Shown here in pieces: positions 25,301 through 33,643 of a stretch of 64,000 bases of DNA (the stretch's first letter is position 1; each line of letters starts with the position of its first letter). The position numbers and the translations under genes were made by a program. Below the pieces are notes generated by a model that did no database searches, was not told where the DNA came from, and worked only from the letters and a program-made list of their open reading frames with translations. The stretch spans positions 248,001-312,000 of the forward strand of contig NZ_WBJS01000002.1 of assembly GCF_009296265.1 (NCBI RefSeq). Direction: 5' to 3'. This stretch comes from Thioclava sp. JE_KL1. GTDB taxonomy: Bacteria > Pseudomonadota > Alphaproteobacteria > Rhodobacterales > Rhodobacteraceae.

Positions 25301-25361
25301 GGGGATATTTGGACCAAGCCGAAACGAAGCGCGCCTCTTTCGGCTTGGTCCAAATATCCCC
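25301..25361. repeat. Dispersed intergenic palindrome, copy C (perfect 24-bp arms)
   Basis: Two perfect 24-bp arms (25301-25324 and 25338-25361) enclose a 13-nt loop. Each arm contains GGGGATATTT and CCAAGCC. It is the most symmetrical member of the family in this window. It lies 13 nt past the coaBC stop and 53 nt before dut, so it could end or stabilise the coaBC message. Confidence 0.9.
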
Positions 25362-25414
25362 GCCGGAGGCATCAGCATTTGACGCCCGCGCGACATCGGG
25401 CAGGAGAGGGACAC

Positions 25415-25885
25415 GTGAGCATACCGATCATCAAGGTTCTGCGCGAAGACTGGGCCGATCCCGAGATTGCGCTGCCGCGCTACGAGACCCACGGCGCCGC
25501 CGGGGCTGATCTGCGCGCCAATCTCACCGCCGAGGATCGCGAGGGCGGCATCACGCTCGCCCCGATGCAGCGCGCGATTATCCCGACGGGGCTGCGCGTC
25601 GAGATTCCCGAAGGGTTCGAGATGCAGATCCGGCCGCGCTCGGGGCTGGCGCTGAAACACGGGATCAGCCTGCCCAACACGCCCGGCACGATCGACGCCG
25701 ATTATCGCGGGCCGCTTGGGGTGCTGCTGATCAATCTCGGCACCGAGCCCTACCTGATCGAGCATGGTGCCCGCATCGCGCAGGCGATCGTCGCCCCGGT
25801 GGTGCAGGCGCGCTTCGAGGTCACGGACGCTCTGGGCGACACCGCGCGGGGCGCAGGCGGGTTCGGCTCGACCGGGAAGGTCTGA
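25415..25885 (+). CDS. dut: Deoxyuridine 5'-triphosphate nucleotidohydrolase
   Basis: A 156-residue trimeric dUTPase that hydrolyses dUTP to dUMP and pyrophosphate. The five motifs are visible: [50 protein letters not shown] and the C-terminal [11 protein letters not shown] arm. The GTG start at 25415 is preceded by AGGAGAGGG and gives the normal length. moeB begins three bases after its stop. Confidence 0.95.
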   Translation: MSIPIIKVLREDWADPEIALPRYETHGAAGADLRANLTAEDREGGITLAPMQRAIIPTGLRVEIPEGFEMQIRPRSGLALKHGISLPNTPGTIDADYRGPLGVLLINLGTEPYLIEHGARIAQAIVAPVVQARFEVTDALGDTARGAGGFGSTGKV

Positions 25886-25888
25886 GCG

Positions 25889-26953
25889 ATGCTCGGACTG
25901 GTTCTGATGGCGGCGATCGTGGGGCTCGGGCTGGTGCTCAAGGCTTCGGCGCGTGCGATCTTCGGGATGCTCGTGCTGATCTGGGCGGCCTTGGTGATCG
26001 CGCATCTGCCGATCCCCGGGTTCGGGCCGTTGGGGCGCGTTCTGGGCGGTTCGCTTGCGGGTTGGATCGGCCTCGGCGTCGTCGTCGCGCTGGTCATGAT
26101 CTATCGCCGGATGCTCGGGGCGATCCGCGCGAAGGCCGAGGCGAAGGAGCCCGAGGCGCCCGCGCCCAAACCGGGCAGCTTTTCCGAGGCCGAACTGGAT
26201 CGCTATGCGCGCCACATCATGCTGCGCGAGATCGGCGGGCCGGGGCAGAAGCGTCTCAAGCAGGCAAAGGTTCTGGTGGTTGGGGCCGGGGGGCTGGGTT
26301 CGCCAGCGCTTCTCTATCTCGCCGCGGCCGGGGTCGGGCGGATCGGCGTCGTCGATGACGATATCGTCTCGAATTCCAACCTGCAGCGGCAGGTGATCCA
26401 TCGCGATGCCGATCTCGGGATGCCCAAGGTCTTCTCCGCGCAAAAGGCGATGCTGGCGCTCAACCCGCATATCGAGGTGCTGCCCTATAACCGTCGCCTG
26501 AGCGCCGAGGATGCCGAAGGGCTGATCGCGGAGTATGACCTCGTCCTCGACGGGACCGACAATTTCGACACGCGCTATCTGGTGAATGCGGCCTGCGTGG
26601 CGACCGGAACGCCGCTGATTTCCGGCGCGATCACGCAATGGGAAGGGCAGCTGTCGCTGTACGATCCGGCGAAGGATGCGCCCTGCTATGCCTGCGTCTT
26701 CCCCGAAGCGCCTGCCGCCGGGCTTGCGCCGAGCTGTGCCGAGGCGGGCGTGGTGGGCGCGCTGCCGGGCGTGGTGGGCTCGATGATGGCGACCGAGGCG
26801 ATCAAGGAGATCACCGGCGCGGGCCAATCCGCGCGTGGGCGGCTGATGATCTATGATGCGCTCTGGGGCGAGAGCCGTCAGTTCGGCGTGAAACGGCGTG
26901 CCGATTGCGCGGTTTGCGGAGAAGTTCACGGGGCGGGGGATGGTCAATCCTGA
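25889..26953 (+). CDS. moeB: Membrane-anchored HesA/MoeB/ThiF-family adenylyltransferase
   Basis: A 354-residue E1-like enzyme expected to adenylate the C-terminal glycine of a sulfur-carrier protein such as MoaD. The first 80 residues form two or three hydrophobic helices, absent from E. coli MoeB (249 residues). The catalytic domain has ATP loop GAGGLGS (132-138), DNFDTRYLVN, PSCAEAGVVG and two zinc cysteine pairs (Cys266/269 and Cys340/343). It is close behind dut. The substrate could be MoaD, ThiS or another ubiquitin-like carrier. Confidence 0.85.
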   Translation: MLGLVLMAAIVGLGLVLKASARAIFGMLVLIWAALVIAHLPIPGFGPLGRVLGGSLAGWIGLGVVVALVMIYRRMLGAIRAKAEAKEPEAPAPKPGSFSEAELDRYARHIMLREIGGPGQKRLKQAKVLVVGAGGLGSPALLYLAAAGVGRIGVVDDDIVSNSNLQRQVIHRDADLGMPKVFSAQKAMLALNPHIEVLPYNRRLSAEDAEGLIAEYDLVLDGTDNFDTRYLVNAACVATGTPLISGAITQWEGQLSLYDPAKDAPCYACVFPEAPAAGLAPSCAEAGVVGALPGVVGSMMATEAIKEITGAGQSARGRLMIYDALWGESRQFGVKRRADCAVCGEVHGAGDGQS

Positions 26954-26990
26954 GCACGCGCCCTAGCTTGCGATGCAAAGGAGACCCGCC

Positions 26991-29012
26991 ATGACCAACC
27001 CGCTTCTCGCCGACTGGACCGGCCCCTACGAACTCCCGCCCTTCGCGCAAATTTCCGACGCCGATTTTGCGCCTGCGTTCGACGCGGCGCTGGCCGAGGC
27101 GCGTGCCAATATCGCGGCGATCGCGGACTCGCCCGACGCCCCGACATTCGCCAATACGATCGAGGCGATGGAGCTGGCGGAAGAGGCGCTCGAGAAGGTC
27201 GCGGGCGTGTTCTACAACCTCGCCGGTGCCGATGCGACGTCAGCGCGGCAGGAGCTGATGCGCGATCTGGCGCCGAAGCTCGCCGCGTTTTCCTCCGAGA
27301 TCACGATGAACACCGCGCTGTTCGCCCGGATCGATACGCTTTGGCAGAGCCGCGAGAGTCTTGGACTTGGCCCGGAGCAAGCGCGGCTTCTGGAGCAATA
27401 TTACCAGATGTTCACCCGGTCGGGCGCGGCGCTGGAAGGGGACGCGGCCGAACGGATGCGTGAGATCAAGCAGCGCTTCGCCTCGATCACCACGCAGTTC
27501 AGTCAGAACCTGCTGGCCGACGAGAGCGGCTGGTTCCGCCCGCTGGCCGAGGACGAGCTGGAAGGTTTGCCTGACTTCGTGATCGACACTGCCCGCGCGG
27601 CGGGTAAGGAGCGCGGGCAGGACGGCCCGGTGCTGACGCTCTCGCGCTCGCTGATCGTGCCTTTCCTGCAATTCTCGCCCAATCGCGAATTGCGGCGGAT
27701 TGCCTACGAGGCCTGGACCTCGCGCGGGGCGAATGGCGGCGAGACCGACAATCGCGAGATCGCCGCCGAGGTGCTGAAGCTGCGCGAGGAGCGTGCGAAG
27801 CTTCTGGGGTACGAGAGCTTCGCCGCCTACAAGCTGGAGCCCGAGATGGCCAAGACGCCCGAGGCCGTGCGCGGCCTTCTCATGCGCGTCTGGGAGCCTG
27901 CGAAGGCCGCCGCTGAGGCGGATGCCGCGAAGCTGGCCGAGATGATGCATGCCGACGGGATCAATGGCGATCTGGAGCCGTGGGACTGGCGCTACTATGC
28001 CGAGAAACGTCGCGTGGCCGAGCATGATTTCGACGAGGGGCAGATCAAGCCCTACCTGTCACTCGACGCGATGATCGGGGCGGCCTTCGACACGGCGAAC
28101 CGCCTCTTCGGGCTGGAGTTCAAGGAAATCGACGGGCCGTTCTACCACGCGGACGTGCGCGGCTGGGAAGTCTCGCGCGGGGGCGAAGTGCTGGCCGTGT
28201 TCCTGGGCGATTATTTCGCGCGTGGCTCGAAACGCTCGGGGGCGTGGTGCTCGGCGATGCGCTCACAGCGCAAGCTGGGCGGTGCGCCGGTGCCGATCGT
28301 GGTCAATGTGTGCAACTTTGCCAAGGGCGATCCGGCGCTGCTCAGCCATGACGACGCGCGCACGCTGTTCCATGAATTCGGCCATGCGCTGCACCAGATG
28401 CTGTCGGATGTGACCTATCAGTTCCTCTCGGGCACCTCGGTCGCGCGCGATTTCGTGGAACTCCCGAGCCAGCTTTACGAGCATTGGCTCGACGTGCCCG
28501 AGACGCTGGAAAAACACGCGCGCCATTACAAGACCGGCGAGCCGATGCCGATGGAGCTGCGCGAGAAGCTGAAAGGGGCCGCCACCTTCGATCAGGGTTT
28601 CTCGACGGTGGAATATCTGGGCTCGGCGCTGGTCGATCTGGCCTTCCACGAGAGCGCAGCCCCCGAAGATCCGATGGCGAAACAGGCCGAGGTGCTGCGC
28701 GAGATCGGCATGCCGCATGCGATCCGGATGCGCCACGCGACGCCGCATTTCGCCCATGTCTTCTCGGGCGACGGCTATTCCTCTGGTTATTACAGCTACA
28801 TGTGGTCCGAGGTGATGGATGCCGATGCGTTCGAAGCCTTCGAGGAGGCAGGCGACGTGTTCGATCCGGAAACGGCGGCGAAGCTCGAACGCTTCGTGCT
28901 GTCGGCAGGCAATTCGCGGCCGCCGGAGGAGCTTTACACCGAGTTCCGGGGCAAGATGCCCGGGGTGGAGCCGCTTCTCAAGGGCCGCGGGCTGCTTGAT
29001 CCGGCCGCCTGA
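26991..29012 (+). CDS. M3-family oligopeptidase (Dcp/PrlC type)
   Basis: A 673-residue zinc metallopeptidase that degrades short peptides. The zinc motif HEFGH is at 461-465, followed by ALHQMLSDVTY, and the third ligand is expected in the VELPSQLYEHW helix. No signal peptide, so cytoplasmic. AAAGGAGA precedes ATG 26991; an in-frame ATG at 26973 lies before that site and is rejected. Peptidyl-dipeptidase Dcp and oligopeptidase A differ little in sequence; the choice is open. Confidence 0.9.
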   Translation: MTNPLLADWTGPYELPPFAQISDADFAPAFDAALAEARANIAAIADSPDAPTFANTIEAMELAEEALEKVAGVFYNLAGADATSARQELMRDLAPKLAAFSSEITMNTALFARIDTLWQSRESLGLGPEQARLLEQYYQMFTRSGAALEGDAAERMREIKQRFASITTQFSQNLLADESGWFRPLAEDELEGLPDFVIDTARAAGKERGQDGPVLTLSRSLIVPFLQFSPNRELRRIAYEAWTSRGANGGETDNREIAAEVLKLREERAKLLGYESFAAYKLEPEMAKTPEAVRGLLMRVWEPAKAAAEADAAKLAEMMHADGINGDLEPWDWRYYAEKRRVAEHDFDEGQIKPYLSLDAMIGAAFDTANRLFGLEFKEIDGPFYHADVRGWEVSRGGEVLAVFLGDYFARGSKRSGAWCSAMRSQRKLGGAPVPIVVNVCNFAKGDPALLSHDDARTLFHEFGHALHQMLSDVTYQFLSGTSVARDFVELPSQLYEHWLDVPETLEKHARHYKTGEPMPMELREKLKGAATFDQGFSTVEYLGSALVDLAFHESAAPEDPMAKQAEVLREIGMPHAIRMRHATPHFAHVFSGDGYSSGYYSYMWSEVMDADAFEAFEEAGDVFDPETAAKLERFVLSAGNSRPPEELYTEFRGKMPGVEPLLKGRGLLDPAA

Positions 29013-29030
29013 GCGGGTGGTGATGCCGTA

Positions 29031-29134
29031 GCCTCCGGCGGGGATATTTAATGCAGTTGGAAGCAGGACGATCTGCCTTCCTCTTGGCCAAAATATCCCG
29101 GGGGGCGGCGCAAGCCGTGGGGGCAGCGCCCCCT
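29031..29134. repeat. Dispersed intergenic palindrome, copy D
   Basis: GGGATATTT (29041-29049) pairs with AAATATCCC (29091-29099); inner arms are degraded in the left half but CTCTTGGCC is kept on the right. A GGGGGCAGCGCCCCC hairpin follows. It lies between two convergent genes and probably terminates both. Confidence 0.75.
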
Positions 29135-29140
29135 CCGCGC

Positions 29141-30025
29141 TCAGCCCCGATAGACGTCCTTGTGGATGATGACGTCGGCCTGCGGATAGGCTTCGACGAT
29201 GGCGCGTTTGAGCGCGGCGCCGATGTCATGGGCCTCTTCCAGCGTTTGGTCGCCATCGAGTTCGATATGCAGATTCACGAAGATCTGCGCGCCTGCCGTC
29301 CTGGTCTTGAGATCGTGGAAGCCGCGCACGCCGGGCCAGTCGCGGGCGATCTTGGCGATGCCTTCGATCACGTCGTCAGGGGCCGCGCGGTCCATCAGCG
29401 CGTGCCATGCGCCAATGAAGATCTTTGCCGCGCCGGCTAGCATGATCGCCGCGGCGATCAGGGCGACGATGCTGTCCACGTCGCCCCAACCGAACGCATG
29501 TGACAGCCAGAGCGCGAGGATCGCGCCCAGTGTCGGCAGCAGATCGCCCACATAGTGCAGCCGGTCGGCGGCGACGACCTTGTTGCCGGTCTTGCGCGCC
29601 ACGCGGCCCTGCCACCAGATCAGGCCGAAGGTGATCGCCGCAGAGGCGACCATGACCGCGATCCCAACACCTTCGGCGGCAAGCGGGGGCGGGGTCGGGG
29701 CCAGCAGGCGCTGAACGCCGGTGATGCCGATCGTGATGCCCGCGCCCAGCACGATCAGCGCCTGACCGAGGGCTGCGAGGTCTTCGGCCGAGCTATGCCC
29801 GAAGGCGTGATCGTCATCGGCGGGCTTCGCGGCATAGAGAATCGCCAGCAGCCCCGCGCCCGAGATCAACAGGTCCACCGCGCTGTCGGCGAGCGAGGCG
29901 CCCACGGAGAGCGCGCCCGTCTGCCATAGCGCCCAGGCCTTGATCGCCACGAGCAGTGCTGCGGTGCCGACCGAGGCCAGACCCGCCGAGGTGTTCATCC
30001 GGTGTTCGTTTTCGCTATAGGCCAT
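29141..30025 (-). CDS. Cation diffusion facilitator family transporter
   Basis: A 294-residue CDF metal-proton antiporter. Six membrane helices are followed by a cytosolic ferredoxin-like domain (from about 215). The transport-site residues are in SLADSAVDLL (DxxxD, helix 2) and RLHYVGDLLP (HxxxD, helix 5), the zinc/iron YiiP/FieF pattern. It exports divalent metals such as Zn or Fe from the cytoplasm. It faces the M3 peptidase gene across repeat copy D, and the SH3-like gene 48 nt upstream runs in the same direction. Confidence 0.9.
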   Translation of the reverse strand: MAYSENEHRMNTSAGLASVGTAALLVAIKAWALWQTGALSVGASLADSAVDLLISGAGLLAILYAAKPADDDHAFGHSSAEDLAALGQALIVLGAGITIGITGVQRLLAPTPPPLAAEGVGIAVMVASAAITFGLIWWQGRVARKTGNKVVAADRLHYVGDLLPTLGAILALWLSHAFGWGDVDSIVALIAAAIMLAGAAKIFIGAWHALMDRAAPDDVIEGIAKIARDWPGVRGFHDLKTRTAGAQIFVNLHIELDGDQTLEEAHDIGAALKRAIVEAYPQADVIIHKDVYRG

Positions 30026-30073
30026 CGCTGCCGTCTCTACCTTTGCGCCGATCCTCTAGCGCAGGTGAGCGTC

Positions 30074-30709
30074 TCAGTCACGGGTCTCGTCGGGGTCGAC
30101 ACCCCAGATTTCGGTTTTCGGCAGCCAGCCATCCGCGCCCGAGCCCTCGATTTCGCACCAATCGTGGGTACAGGCGCCGAGGCCCGCGATCGCGCCGGCC
30201 TGCGCCTTGGCGGTGACTGCGGATTTCGGGTCGGGGCGGGCGTGGAGCGACACCATGTCCTGCATGACGATCACGTTGCGCACGCCCGAGATCAGCGTGT
30301 AGTGAATCCAGCCGCCCTGACCTTCGTTATCCTCGACGCGCCGCCAATGGCCAAATTCGGCGGTGACTTTCAACGGCATGCCGGGGTGGGTGAAGACCCA
30401 GTCGATCCGGTGCGACAGCGACGGGCCGCGGCGCACATTGCCCTTGGAGCCTTTGAGCGAGACATAGCGCGGGATCGGCAGATGAGTGACCGGGCCGCGG
30501 CGCTGGGGCTTCGACAGTTGCACGTCGGGACCGTCGGTCGCGGGCTTCGCTACAGGTTTCGCTTGGGGCTTGTTGGTCTGCGCGGATGGCGCAGGCTGGG
30601 AAGCGTCGGGTTTCGACTGCGCGCCCGAGGCATTGCCCGACACGCTCCAGATTGCGCCTACCAGAATCGCAATTGAGGATACCGCCGCGAGGATTTTGCT
30701 GCCCGTCAT
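30074..30709 (-). CDS. Secreted SH3-like domain protein
   Basis: A 211-residue protein with an N-terminal hydrophobic signal/anchor (KILAAVSSIAILVGAIW), a Pro/Lys/Ala-rich linker (about 25-70) and two SH3-like beta modules (from YVSLKGSKGNVRRGPS and from VSLHARPDPKSAV). Such modules bind cell-wall components or proteins in the periplasm. ATG 30709 is chosen over ATG 30721 because GAGG sits six bases before it. It is divergent from the hydroxyacid dehydrogenase gene. Confidence 0.8.
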   Translation of the reverse strand: MTGSKILAAVSSIAILVGAIWSVSGNASGAQSKPDASQPAPSAQTNKPQAKPVAKPATDGPDVQLSKPQRRGPVTHLPIPRYVSLKGSKGNVRRGPSLSHRIDWVFTHPGMPLKVTAEFGHWRRVEDNEGQGGWIHYTLISGVRNVIVMQDMVSLHARPDPKSAVTAKAQAGAIAGLGACTHDWCEIEGSGADGWLPKTEIWGVDPDETRD

Positions 30710-30893
30710 CGTCCGCCTCATATCCCGGCCCGCCCGCTGGCTGATCCGCGGGTCTGCAACATCCGACGCGCAATAAAATTGCGCTCCCATGTCGATTTCG
30801 GCCATTACTGCTCTTGCCGGGCCTTGTGCCTGCCCGCGTTGAGGGGCAGTTTGCATCCAACCGCCCCGCGATGGAAGAGAGGAGAGGACCGAG

Positions 30894-31880
30894 ATGCCTG
30901 CACCGCGCCTGAGTGTTGTCGTGACGCGACGCCTGCCCGAGGTCGTCGAGACCCGGATGAAGGAATTGTTCGAGGTCGAGCTCAATCACGACGATCGCAA
31001 GATGAGCCGGGAGGAACTGGTCGAAGCGATGAAACGCGCCGACGTTCTCGTGCCTTGCGTGACCGACCGGATCGACGCGTCGATGATCTCGCAGGCCGGC
31101 GAGCGTCTGAAATTGATTGCGAATTACGGTGCCGGGGTCGATCATATCGACGTCTCCTCGGCGCGTCAGCGTGGGGTGCTGGTGTCGAATACGCCGGGCG
31201 TCGTCACCGATGACACGGCCGATATGACCATCGCGCTGATGCTGGCGGTGACGCGGCGCATTCCCGAGGGGCTCGCGCATATGCAGGCGGGCAATTGGGA
31301 AGGCTGGGCGCCCACCGCCTTCATGGGCCATCGCATCGGCGGCAAGCGGCTGGGCATTCTCGGCATGGGCCGGATCGGTCAGGCGGTGGCGCGGCGCGCC
31401 AAGGCCTTCGGGATGCAGATCCACTATCACAACCGGACCAAGGTTCATCCCGATATCGAGGCGGAGCTGGAAGCGACCTACTGGGACAGCCTCGATCAGA
31501 TGGTGAGCCGGATGGACGTGATCTCGGTGAACTGCCCGCATACGCCCTCGACCTTCCACCTGCTCAACGCGCGGCGGTTGAAGATGCTCAAGCCCGAGGC
31601 GGTGATCGTGAATACCTCGCGGGGCGAGGTGATCGACGAGAACGCGCTGACCCGGGCGTTGCGCGCGGGCGAGCTGGCCGGGGCCGGGCTCGACGTGTTC
31701 GAGCACGGCGCCGAGGTCAATCCGCGGCTGCGCGAGCTGTCGAACGTGGTGCTGCTGCCGCATATGGGCTCGGCCACCGTCGAGGGGCGCGTGGAGATGG
31801 GCGAGAAGGTTCTGGTCAACATCAAGACCTTCGCCGACGGGCACCGCCCGCCGGATCTGGTCGTGCCGTCGATGACCTGA
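30894..31880 (+). CDS. D-isomer specific 2-hydroxyacid dehydrogenase (glyoxylate reductase-like)
   Basis: A 328-residue NAD(P)-dependent enzyme. The Rossmann loop LGILGMGRIGQAVARRA, the ANYGAGVDHID segment, the catalytic arginine in VNTSRGEV, a glutamate in LDVFEHGAEVNP and the histidine in LLPHMGSAT are all present. It most resembles GyaR-type glyoxylate/hydroxypyruvate reductases. GGAGAGG lies upstream. A strong terminator follows at 31901. Confidence 0.87.
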   Translation: MPAPRLSVVVTRRLPEVVETRMKELFEVELNHDDRKMSREELVEAMKRADVLVPCVTDRIDASMISQAGERLKLIANYGAGVDHIDVSSARQRGVLVSNTPGVVTDDTADMTIALMLAVTRRIPEGLAHMQAGNWEGWAPTAFMGHRIGGKRLGILGMGRIGQAVARRAKAFGMQIHYHNRTKVHPDIEAELEATYWDSLDQMVSRMDVISVNCPHTPSTFHLLNARRLKMLKPEAVIVNTSRGEVIDENALTRALRAGELAGAGLDVFEHGAEVNPRLRELSNVVLLPHMGSATVEGRVEMGEKVLVNIKTFADGHRPPDLVVPSMT

Positions 31881-31900
31881 TCCGCGCGAAACTGTTTTGA

Positions 31901-31926
31901 GGCCCCGGTGAGATCCGGGGCCTTTT
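31901..31926 (+). terminator. Rho-independent terminator
   Basis: GGCCCCGG-TGAGAT-CCGGGGCC is followed by TTTTC, 20 nt past the hydroxyacid dehydrogenase stop codon. Confidence 0.85.
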
Positions 31927-31961
31927 CATTTGGGCTTCGGTTGTGTCGGTCCAGAGATGAC

Positions 31962-31992
31962 GAAAGGCCCCGGGAAATTCCCGGGGCCTTCG
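31962..31992 (-). terminator. Terminator of the PRC-barrel gene
   Basis: An almost perfect inverted repeat (AAGGCCCCGGG ... CCCGGGGCCTT) lies 46 nt past the stop codon of the minus-strand PRC-barrel gene. On the minus strand it ends CCTTTCG, a short U-run. Confidence 0.7.
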
Positions 31993-32038
31993 CTGGGAGC
32001 AGGGGCTGCCCCCGGCTCTCCGTCACATCATCCGAAGA

Positions 32039-33274
32039 TTACTTCGCTTCGTATTTCGGAAGCTTCTTCAGTTGCTCTTCGGTCAGACCGGTATGCACGG
32101 TGATCGAGGTGTCGTTCTGCAGAACCGTCAGCTCGCTCGCCTTGATTTCGACCGGCTTGGCGCCAATGCCGAGGAAGCCACCCACGTCGATCACGACGCC
32201 CGAGACTTTACCGTCGTTGCCCTGAACCAGCTCGGACACGTCGCCGACCTTGTCGTCGTTCGGGCCATAGACGCCTTCACCACGCAGCGTGTCGGGAGCG
32301 ACCGAAGCGATATCGACCTTCTGGCCGTCTTCCTGGTCAGCTTGACCCATGGTGCCCACGGCAGCGGCAGTGCTGTCGACAGCGTCGTCGATCGCGTTGC
32401 CGGTTTCATTCGCGGCTTCCTTGGTCGCTTCGCCAGCGTTGTCAGCCGCGTTTTCAACGGCCTGGCCAGTCGCGTTTGCAGCTTCCTTGGTGTTCTGAGC
32501 GGCGTCTTTCGCCATCTCTTCGGTCTTGTCGCCAGCGTTGTTCATCGCCTGCTCGGTTTCCTGCGCGGCGTTCTGAGCGGCGTCGGCAGTGTTCTCGGCG
32601 GCGTTGTCCATCGCTTCGCCTGCGTTGTCGGCAGCCTGAGCGGTCTTGTCGGCAGCTTCGTTCGCAGCGGCGCCTGCAGCAGCGGCAGCGGCTTCGGCGT
32701 TATCGCCAGCCTCATCCATCTTCTGCGACGCGTCGGCGTTCTGCATATCTTCGCCGTTGCCGTTCATGTCGCCATTGGCGTCCGCGCTGAACGCGGTCTG
32801 CATTTCGGCGTCATATTTCGGCGCTTGGTCCAGCTGGTCCTTGCTGCCCTGAGCGACGACGAAATAGGAATTGTCGGTGTCGCCATCGGGGATCAGGTTG
32901 AGCGAATCCATCGAGATCGCGACGGTTTTCTCGCCAATGCCGAGGAAACCACCCACGTCGACGAGGACGGCATCGACTTCGCCATTGGTGCCGATCACGA
33001 CGTCGCTGACTTCGCCAACGTCATCCCAGCTGTCCTGCGCTTCGTTGATCGCGGTCTTCGCGTCGACCTTGTCCTTCGAGATGTAGACGCGCTTGCCCAT
33101 GAGGCCCGAGGCGTTGAAGGAATCCGGAATCGACTTCATGAACATGTCGCCCGACATGTTGGCCGAAGCGTTCGCGTTGGCTTCAGCCGTCGCGTTTGCA
33201 TTTGCTTTGTCTTCGGCATGTGCGGGCAGGGCAAGCATCAGGCCGATGGCGGTAGTGGTGATGAGCTTTTTCAT
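32039..33274 (-). CDS. Periplasmic PRC-barrel protein with LEA-like 11-residue repeats
   Basis: A 411-residue exported protein (signal MKKLITTTAIGLMLALPAHA). Two PRC-barrel domains, about 54-150 and 328-400, share the near-identical core DVGGFLGIG. Between them lies an Ala/Asn/Asp/Glu-rich helix (about 150-310). Residues 211-306 follow an 11-residue period with Ala at the fourth and last places and Thr at the eighth in most units; the first unit TAQAADNAGEA closely resembles the group 3 LEA consensus TAQAAKEKAGE. This suggests a stress-protective, desiccation- or membrane-related role. GGGAGACGAG precedes the start. Confidence 0.85.
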   Translation of the reverse strand: MKKLITTTAIGLMLALPAHAEDKANANATAEANANASANMSGDMFMKSIPDSFNASGLMGKRVYISKDKVDAKTAINEAQDSWDDVGEVSDVVIGTNGEVDAVLVDVGGFLGIGEKTVAISMDSLNLIPDGDTDNSYFVVAQGSKDQLDQAPKYDAEMQTAFSADANGDMNGNGEDMQNADASQKMDEAGDNAEAAAAAAGAAANEAADKTAQAADNAGEAMDNAAENTADAAQNAAQETEQAMNNAGDKTEEMAKDAAQNTKEAANATGQAVENAADNAGEATKEAANETGNAIDDAVDSTAAAVGTMGQADQEDGQKVDIASVAPDTLRGEGVYGPNDDKVGDVSELVQGNDGKVSGVVIDVGGFLGIGAKPVEIKASELTVLQNDTSITVHTGLTEEQLKKLPKYEAK

Positions 33275-33643
33275 ATCTCGTCTCCCTTTCGTTTTAAGTG
33301 AGGCGCGTCGGTCCCGGTTTCCGGTTTCCCCGGCCTCTGATGGTCTGAGAACTGGTGAAACGGCGCACAGTTCCTGTGCAAATAGGGGAAAAATTTTTAC
33401 AAATCGTGGGAACCAAACACGGATTCGCGACTCGCCTCACGGAAGCGTCATCACCGGGTTTGCGCGCATCCAATGGGGCTTGAGCTTTCATAAACGGGCC
33501 CCACCGAGCAGGCGCCGCGCCCCCGAAGCGCCGCGCGTGCGCTTTTGTCGTTTTTGTCGCGCGAATGTCGCCCGGATCGGATTGCGTTTGCGAATATGAG
33601 GGTCAATCTGCCCCTACGTCCGTATCGGCAAGGAGGCCCCGCG
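33275..33643. other. 369-nt divergent promoter region
   Basis: The space between the PRC-barrel gene (minus) and the GcvT-type dehydrogenase (plus) holds no supported gene. It contains a candidate ECF-type promoter for the minus gene (33350-33374), an AT-rich stretch (33381-33405) and AAGGAGG at 33630 serving the plus gene. A plus-strand frame from 33545 is only an upstream extension of the dehydrogenase. Confidence 0.5.
33350..33374 (-). promoter_or_regulatory. Candidate ECF-type promoter of the PRC-barrel gene
   Basis: On the minus strand GGAAC (33374-33370) is followed after 17 nt by GTT (33352-33350). This matches the GGAAC-N16/17-nGTT layout of EcfG general-stress promoters. Transcription would start about 70 nt before the ATG. 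The required sigma factor is not in the window. Confidence 0.35.

Noticed and set aside
30710-30985. N-terminal extension of the SH3-like protein by up to 92 residues
   Set aside because: It would overlap the divergent dehydrogenase gene and place the signal sequence in the middle of the protein.
33409-33440. Plus-strand GGAACC as an ECF promoter for the GcvT-type dehydrogenase
   Set aside because: No GTT occurs at the required distance and the start codon is more than 200 nt away.
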